DNA from: JAEZBP01 sp963832725
GTDB taxonomy: Bacteria; Myxococcota_A; Polyangia; Polyangiales; Sandaracinaceae
DNA: 64,000 nucleotides
Direction: 5' to 3'
Assembly (NCBI GenBank): GCA_963832725.1
Contig: CAWHVG010000002.1
Coordinates: 372,001 to 436,000, forward strand
Shown: positions 58,199 through 64,000 of the stretch, in pieces
How positions within the stretch are numbered: the first letter of the stretch is position 1
How the letters are laid out: each line of letters begins with the position of its first letter
Notes under the pieces: model-generated
What the model was told of the DNA's origin: nothing
The model's input: the letters and a program-made list of their open reading frames with translations, nothing else
Databases searched by the model: none
Position numbers and translations under genes: made by a program

Positions 58199-59000
58199 TC
58201 ACGAGACGAGCGGCTGCCACGTGGCCCGGCGCGGCGGCCACACCAGCGCGTCTTGCTCCGCCGCGAAGTGCAGGAGCGGCGCGTCGAGCCCGAGCTGCAG
58301 GCCGGCGGCACGGGTGAGCTGGCGGGCGTCGATGCGCGCCTCGGCGCGCTGGAGACTCCACGGGCGATGGTGCAGATCGCACTCGAGCACGTGCCCGCTC
58401 CGCAGGACGGCGAAGCGCGCGTAGCGCTCCACCAAGAAGTGCGTGAGCGAGCCGGGCTCGGCGCGAAAAGGGGCGCCGATCGGCCGGTAGCTGGCCGTCA
58501 GCGAGAATCTTCGAGCGTCGCCGGCGCGAGTGGTACTCGGTCCAGCCGTCGCGGTGCTCGGTTCGCATCGACGCCACGCGGTAGGGCAGCCGGTAGACCG
58601 CGCGCGCGCCGAGCACCGCCAGGCGTGAGGCCGCGTCGAGGCTGAGGAAGTAGACCCCGGCGTGCTCGCCGTAGCGCACGTAGGTGCGGAGGCTCATCTC
58701 CGGAAACCCGGCCAGACCGGGGACCGGCGGCAGGCCGTGCACGTGCAGGTCGCGCACGACGAAGGGCGTCAGCCCCACCCACGCCACTCCGTCGAAGACG
58801 TCGAGGACGAGCTGCTCCGGGACGTGAGGCCGCAGCGCGGCGACCGGGACGGGCCAATGCGCGAAGAGCAGATCTTGCCAGCTCTGGAAGGTGAGCCAGG
58901 GCCCGAGCGGCAGCGGCCAGGGCCGGTGCGCCGTGTCCTCCGAGAGCGCCCGCGATGCGCGCGGCCGCTCGGCGTGGCGGTGATGTGCTCGCTTCTCCAT
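58199..59000 (-). CDS. DUF2071 (YqjF-like) protein (frameshift near 58505)
   Basis: About 267 aa. DUF2071 features: LTFQSWQDLLFAHWPVPVAAL, HVPEQLVLDVFDGVAWVGLTPF, FPEMSLRTYVRY, VYFLSLDAASRLAVLGAR, VYRLPYRVASM. After the indel near 58505 comes FSLTASYRPIGAPFRAEPG, LTHFLVERYARFAVLR and a final basic end. Family function unknown; widespread in bacteria. Start ATG 59000. Confidence 0.82.
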
Positions 59001-59138
59001 CCGCACGGTGGCCGTCCTCCCCTGGAGAGTAGTTCCGGCGGCCCGAAGTTCGATCCGGGCGTCCATGCTCGAGGGACAGGAGAGCGAAAAGTGTCGCGCC
59101 CCGCGTGACACCGGCCGCGGCGGCTCTACACCCGAGCG

Positions 59139-60224
59139 ATGACCACGCTCGATCACCTCCTCTCCCCGTTCAAGCTCGGCGACCTGAAGCTCGCCAATCG
59201 TGCCGTGATGGCGCCGATGACCCGCTCGCGCGCGATCGGCAACGTGCCGAACGCGCTGATGGCCGAGTACTACGCGCAGCGCGCCGAGGCCGGCCTGATC
59301 ATCACCGAGGGGACCGCGCCGAGCCCGAACGGGCTGGGCTATCCGCGCATCCCCGGCGCCTACTCGGACGCGCAGGTCGAGGGCTGGCGGAAGGTGACCG
59401 ATGCCGTTCACGCGAAAGGCTCGGCCATCTTCCTCCAGCTCATGCACACGGGGCGCATCGGTCACCCGCTGAACCTGCCGGAGGGTGGCGAGATGGTGGC
59501 GCCCTCGGCGGTGCGGGCCGCCGGCCAGATGTACACGGACCAGAAGGGTCCCCAGGACCACCCCGAGCCTCGCGCAATGCGTGAGGAGGACGTGGAGGCG
59601 GCGATCGCCGAGTTCGTGCACGCGTCCGAGAACGCGATCCGCGCGGGCTTCGATGGGGTCGAGCTACACGGCGCGAACGGGTATCTGATCGAGCAGTTCT
59701 TGAACCCGGGGAGCAATCGGCGCGAGGACGCTTGGGGCGGCTCGCCCGAGGCGCGCAATCGGTTCGCCGTGGAGGTCGCCAAGCGCGTCGCCGCGGCCAT
59801 CGGCGCGAGCCGTGTGGGCATCCGCCTCTCGCCCTACGGCGCGTTCAATGATCTCGGCGCGTTCGAGGGCGTCGACGAGCAGTACGCGGCGCTCGCTGGA
59901 GCGCTCGGAGCGCTCGACCTGGCGTACCTCCACGTCGTCGATCACTCGTCGATGGGGGCGCCCGAGGTGCCGGAGCGCGTGAAGAAGGGGATGCGCGAGG
60001 CGTTCGGCGGTCCGATCATCCTCTCGGGCGGGTACGACGCCGAGCGCGCCGAGGCGGACCTCGCCGCCGGGCGGGGCGAGCTGGTGGCGTTCGGCCGGCC
60101 CTTCCTGGCCAATCCGGATTTGCTCACGCGGTTCCGGCAGGGCGCGCCGCAGCAGGCGCCGCGTTTCGACCTCTTCTACACGCCCGGATCCGAGGGTTAC
60201 ACGGACTACCCGGCGCTCGGCTGA
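59139..60224 (+). CDS. Old yellow enzyme family alkene reductase
   Basis: 361 aa FMN-dependent NAD(P)H oxidoreductase. LLSPFKLGDLKLANRAVMAPMTRSRA is the family start; IFLQLMHTGRIGHP, ELHGANGYLIEQFLNPGSNRR (substrate His/Asn and FMN-binding), GIRLSPYGAFND, ILSGGYD and AFGRPFLANPDL follow in order. Matches NemA/XenB-like ene-reductases that reduce activated C=C or nitro groups. Complete, single frame. Confidence 0.95.
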   Translation: MTTLDHLLSPFKLGDLKLANRAVMAPMTRSRAIGNVPNALMAEYYAQRAEAGLIITEGTAPSPNGLGYPRIPGAYSDAQVEGWRKVTDAVHAKGSAIFLQLMHTGRIGHPLNLPEGGEMVAPSAVRAAGQMYTDQKGPQDHPEPRAMREEDVEAAIAEFVHASENAIRAGFDGVELHGANGYLIEQFLNPGSNRREDAWGGSPEARNRFAVEVAKRVAAAIGASRVGIRLSPYGAFNDLGAFEGVDEQYAALAGALGALDLAYLHVVDHSSMGAPEVPERVKKGMREAFGGPIILSGGYDAERAEADLAAGRGELVAFGRPFLANPDLLTRFRQGAPQQAPRFDLFYTPGSEGYTDYPALG

Positions 60225-60448
60225 GCCTCCGAGGGCGATCGGCGCTCGCGGAGGTGGCCCAGGAGCAGGCGACAGCGAGCACGGTGGAATCCGGCCGCGA
60301 AGAAGCGGTTCGGGTGGGGTTCGAGCGAGGCGAGCGTGGAGGGACGGGACGCAAATGCTTCCCACGCCAGCTGCCACTCTCCACGCGGGTGCGCGAACCT
60401 GCGGGTCGCTGACGCCGCTCGCGTCGTGGGAACGCGGCCAGCGCGCGC

Positions 60449-61363
60449 TCAGGGCGCCACGCTGCGCACCGCGCCGCGCAGGGTCTCGGTCGAGGCGAGG
60501 AGGGCCTCGCGCTCGGACGCGCTCATCTCGGGCTCGAGCACCGAAGTCGCTCCTTCCCGGCCGACCACGCAGGGCAGCGAGAGCGCCACGTCGCGAATGC
60601 CGCAGGTCCCCTCTTGGACCCGCGACACGGTGAGCACGCGCCGCTCGCCACGGAGCATCCAGCGCAAGAGCGCGGCGGTCACCAGCCCGATGGCGTGGTT
60701 GGTGGCGCCTTTGCGGCGGATGATCTCGTAGGCCGCACCGCGGACCTCACCGGCTACCTCGCTCTCGCGCGCGGCGTCCCAGCCCTTCCAGCTCCGGAGC
60801 GGCACGCCGCCCACCCGCGCGCCGGACCAGAGCACGACCTCCGAGTCGCCGTGCTCACCGACGACCTGCGCGTGCACCGAGCGCGGCTCGATCGAGAGCT
60901 CGCGGCCGACCACGTGACGCAGCCGCGCCGTGTCGAGCATGGTGCCGGTGCCGATCACCCGCGCCGGCGGCAGCCCGGAGACCTCCGTCGCCAGCTGCGT
61001 GAGCACGTCGACCGGGTTGGTCACCAGCACCAGCACGCCGCCAAAGCCGCGCAGCTCCTCGGCGATCGAGGTGACGACCCTCGCGTTGTCGCGCACCAAA
61101 TCCAGCCGGGTCTCGGACGGCGCGCCACCCCGGCCGGCGGCGATCACGATGGCGTCGGCGTCCCTCATCTCGGCCACCGAGCCCACCGCGCGTACCTCTG
61201 CGGTCGGGTAGAACGAGGAGCCGTGCGCGAGGTCCATCGCCTCGCCCTCGGCCAGCCCCGGCTTCGCGTCGGCCAGCAAGAGCTCGTTGGCGATCCCGTT
61301 CCAGAGGATGGAGCTCGCCACGCTCGAGCCGACCCACCCCAACCCCACGATGCCGATCCGCAT
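60449..61363 (-). CDS. Lactate/malate dehydrogenase family protein with altered specificity residue
   Basis: 304 aa. NAD motif GIVGLGWVGSSVA, ADAIVIAAGRGGAPSETRLDLV (mobile loop), LVTNPVDVLTQLA, GTGTMLDTARLRHVVG, and GEHGDSEVVLWSG with the catalytic His. Overall closest to L-lactate dehydrogenases (ETRLDLV; TNPVD). The loop position that is Gln in LDH (GANQKPGETR) and Arg in MDH is Gly here, so the accepted 2-oxo acid may differ. Start ATG 61363. Confidence 0.85.
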   Translation of the reverse strand: MRIGIVGLGWVGSSVASSILWNGIANELLLADAKPGLAEGEAMDLAHGSSFYPTAEVRAVGSVAEMRDADAIVIAAGRGGAPSETRLDLVRDNARVVTSIAEELRGFGGVLVLVTNPVDVLTQLATEVSGLPPARVIGTGTMLDTARLRHVVGRELSIEPRSVHAQVVGEHGDSEVVLWSGARVGGVPLRSWKGWDAARESEVAGEVRGAAYEIIRRKGATNHAIGLVTAALLRWMLRGERRVLTVSRVQEGTCGIRDVALSLPCVVGREGATSVLEPEMSASEREALLASTETLRGAVRSVAP

Positions 61364-61686
61364 GGCGATCAAGTGGGACACGGCCGCTCGCCACGCAAGC
61401 GCGCAATCGGATCGTCACCGCCGCCGAGCCCCCGGCACGGTCGAGACGGGCCGTCCGCTTCATGCGCTCGGTGACGCTTCAACCTCCCGATCCCAGGAGG
61501 CGTTCGCGCGGCCCGCATCTCGACGAAAGGCCGGGGCGAGACGTCAGATGAGCCCCCTCGGCCGTACCGGAGCGCATTGTCGACCAAGTACGTCGGGTTT
61601 GTGGGTTGTTCGAAGCGATCGCGCGCGCGTCTCCCGCTGTGGGCCTGGCTCGTATGCCGAAGGACCCTGAAACAGGAGGGCTTGGC
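61364..61686. other. Divergent intergenic region, no gene seen
   Basis: 323 bp between the dehydrogenase and the repeat lipoprotein. No coding frame is convincing. CAGGAGGG at 61674 is the ribosome site of the lipoprotein. Confidence 0.4.
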
Positions 61687-62856
61687 ATGCAGAAGGTTCA
61701 GTGGATGAGCGCGCTGGTCGCGCTCGGGTTCGCGTTGTCGGCTTGCGGCGGCGGTAACGACAACGGTGACGGCGGCTCGGGAATGGACGCGAGCCAGAGC
61801 GACGGCGGCGGGAGCGGGGGAGACGGCGGCGGGAGCGGGGGAGACGGCGGCGGGAGCGGGGGAGACGGCGGCGGCATGAACGCCGACGGCGGCGGCGCTG
61901 GCGGAGACGGCGGCGGCGCTGGCGGAGACGGCGGCGGGATGAGCTCCGACGGCGGTCCCTCCTGCCCCTCCGGTCAGGTCGACTGCGGAGGGACCTGTGT
62001 CGACCCGCTCAGCGATCCGATGAACTGCGGTGACTGCGCAGCGGCCTGCACCGGAAGCGACGTGTGCAGCCTCGGCACGTGCACGAGCGCCTGCGACACT
62101 GGCCTCCAGGCCTGCGGATCGGCCTGCGTCGACACGAGCAGCGATCCGGCCAACTGCGGTGACTGCGGGAACGCGTGCGCGGCCGGCGAGTCGTGCACCG
62201 CGGGCTCGTGTGGCTGTCCCGGCGGCCTCATGGCTTGCGGCGGCGCCTGCGTGGACATGCAGACCGACGCGGCCAACTGCGGCAGCTGCGGCAACGCCTG
62301 TGCGTCGGGAGAGGTCTGCTCGGCCGGCACATGCGCCGCGACGTGCGGCGGCGGGACCACCGACTGCTCCGGCGTCTGCGTGGACACGCAGACCGATGCG
62401 GCCAACTGCGGCAGCTGCGGCAACGCTTGCCCGAGCGGCGACGTCTGCAACGCCGGCGTCTGCGTGGCCATGCCCTGCGGCTTCGGCCAGCAGAACTGCT
62501 CGGGCACCTGCGTGAGCGTCTACAACGATCCGATGAACTGCGGCGCGTGCGGCAACGCGTGCACGGCGAGCCAGGTCTGCTCCCGCGGCGCGTGCACCAC
62601 GATGTGCGGCTTCGGCACCACCGAGTGCGACGGCGCGTGTGTCTACACGAACTACGATCCGTCGAACTGCGGGGGCTGCGGCGTCGCGTGCGCCGCGGGC
62701 GAGCGCTGCGCGATGGGCACCTGCGCGGCCTGCCCGACCGGCGGCACGCTCTGCGGCGGCATGTGCACCAACACGAACTACGACCCGCGCAACTGCGGTG
62801 CGTGCGGGAACGTGTGCACCGGCCGGACGCGGTGCCGCATGGGCACCTGCCGCTGA
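61687..62856 (+). CDS. Stig1-like Cys-repeat lipoprotein
   Basis: 389 aa. Signal peptide with lipobox ALSAC (Cys20), a (GGDGGGS)n low-complexity linker encoded by 21-bp repeats (about 25-95), then about eight Cys-rich units of 33-36 residues: CGGxCVDxxxDPxNCGxCGNAC... The NCGxCGxxC pattern is that of Stigma-specific Stig1-like repeats in myxobacterial surface lipoproteins. CAGGAGGG lies six bases before the ATG. Likely a rigid surface stalk; no enzyme domain. Confidence 0.9.
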   Translation: MQKVQWMSALVALGFALSACGGGNDNGDGGSGMDASQSDGGGSGGDGGGSGGDGGGSGGDGGGMNADGGGAGGDGGGAGGDGGGMSSDGGPSCPSGQVDCGGTCVDPLSDPMNCGDCAAACTGSDVCSLGTCTSACDTGLQACGSACVDTSSDPANCGDCGNACAAGESCTAGSCGCPGGLMACGGACVDMQTDAANCGSCGNACASGEVCSAGTCAATCGGGTTDCSGVCVDTQTDAANCGSCGNACPSGDVCNAGVCVAMPCGFGQQNCSGTCVSVYNDPMNCGACGNACTASQVCSRGACTTMCGFGTTECDGACVYTNYDPSNCGGCGVACAAGERCAMGTCAACPTGGTLCGGMCTNTNYDPRNCGACGNVCTGRTRCRMGTCR

Positions 62857-62897
62857 TCCGGCTGGTCACTGAGCGGGCTGGTCACTGAGCGCGCTGA

Positions 62898-62930
62898 GCA
62901 CCGCGGTCGAGCGTCCCTCGGCCGCGGTGC
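62898..62930. terminator. GC hairpin between convergent genes
   Basis: GCACCGCGG ... CCGCGGTGC, a perfect nine-base stem with a 15-base loop. Lies between the convergent lipoprotein and UDP-glucose dehydrogenase genes. No T tract, so weak or Rho-assisted. A 15-bp repeat GCTGGTCACTGAGCG occurs twice just before it (62861-62892). Confidence 0.55.
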
Positions 62931-62940
62931 CCGTCTCGCA

Positions 62941-64000
<1,060 letters not shown>

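Noticed and set aside
61974..62507. Minus-strand frame with PQLPQLAASVCVST-type repeats
   Set aside because: The repeat is just the antisense of the Cys-rich lipoprotein repeats, so it has no independent support.

Overview
This window is chromosomal DNA of a high-GC (about 70%) Gram-negative bacterium. The gene content points to the Myxococcota, most likely a Sandaracinus-like or Polyangiales lineage. The signs are lipoproteins with myxobacterial cysteine-rich repeats, MopE-type D/C-rich motifs and a short C-terminal TM plus Arg anchor, a Ser/Thr kinase of the PknB type, a glycine-rich RRM protein, and many Asp/Gly/Ala-rich secreted proteins. I found no rRNA, tRNA or CRISPR array. The assignment is an inference from content, not from a marker gene.

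Layout. 0.3-6.4 kb: cysteine-rich lipoprotein, HD phosphohydrolase, TetR regulator divergent from a metallo-beta-lactamase-fold enzyme with a palindromic operator candidate beside the TetR start, a TetR remnant, and a transmembrane Ser/Thr kinase. 6.4-20.2 kb: an accessory region holding an MNT nucleotidyltransferase with a truncated HepT partner, a 42-bp tandem array, two adjacent P-loop ATPases downstream of a DUF4258/MqsA-type toxin-antitoxin pair, a small gene overlapping an AbiEii-like nucleotidyltransferase, two decayed copies of an IS200/RAYT-like transposase with REP-like repeats, a displaced 3' fragment of the pyruvate carboxylase gene, and a lower-GC ATPase that looks foreign. 20.2-32 kb: pyruvate carboxylase, a conserved unknown, a large lipoprotein with one CxxCH motif, and a full-length Lhr helicase. 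32-40 kb: secreted or lipid-anchored proteins (one with a HELIH metalloprotease signature), a coiled-coil/HEAT-like cytoplasmic protein and a metallophosphoesterase. 40-44 kb: an apparent operon of class III aminotransferase, LuxE-like acyl-protein synthetase and LuxC-like acyl-CoA reductase, without luciferase genes. 44-49 kb: DUF2092 exported protein with a coupled small protein, zinc-ribbon protein, SseB-like protein, ceramidase-like hydrolase. 49-59 kb: a stress-type neighbourhood (DUF3618, holin-X-like and DUF2383 proteins, a TPR-Lon protease-domain fusion, HSP20, a sigma-54 activator, an RRM RNA-binding protein, a pseudo-receiver). 59-64 kb: old yellow enzyme, lactate/malate dehydrogenase, Stig1-like repeat lipoprotein and a UDP-glucose dehydrogenase cut by the window end.

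A general warning: about 30 apparent single-base frameshifts occur, many inside conserved, surely functional genes (pyruvate carboxylase, lhr, luxC, hsp20). One inferred one-base correction near 15725 repairs two overlapping genes at once. I therefore read most of them as uncorrected sequencing indels rather than real mutations, and I give whole-gene coordinates spanning them. In the 14-18 kb transposase region true decay is also likely.

How the genes work together. The 40-44 kb operon can be read as acid activation, reduction to aldehyde and transamination to an amine. The 49-57 kb genes look like a protein- and envelope-quality stress set. The 9.8-13.8 kb genes form a four-gene co-directional toxin-antitoxin/twin-ATPase unit that I cannot match to a named system.
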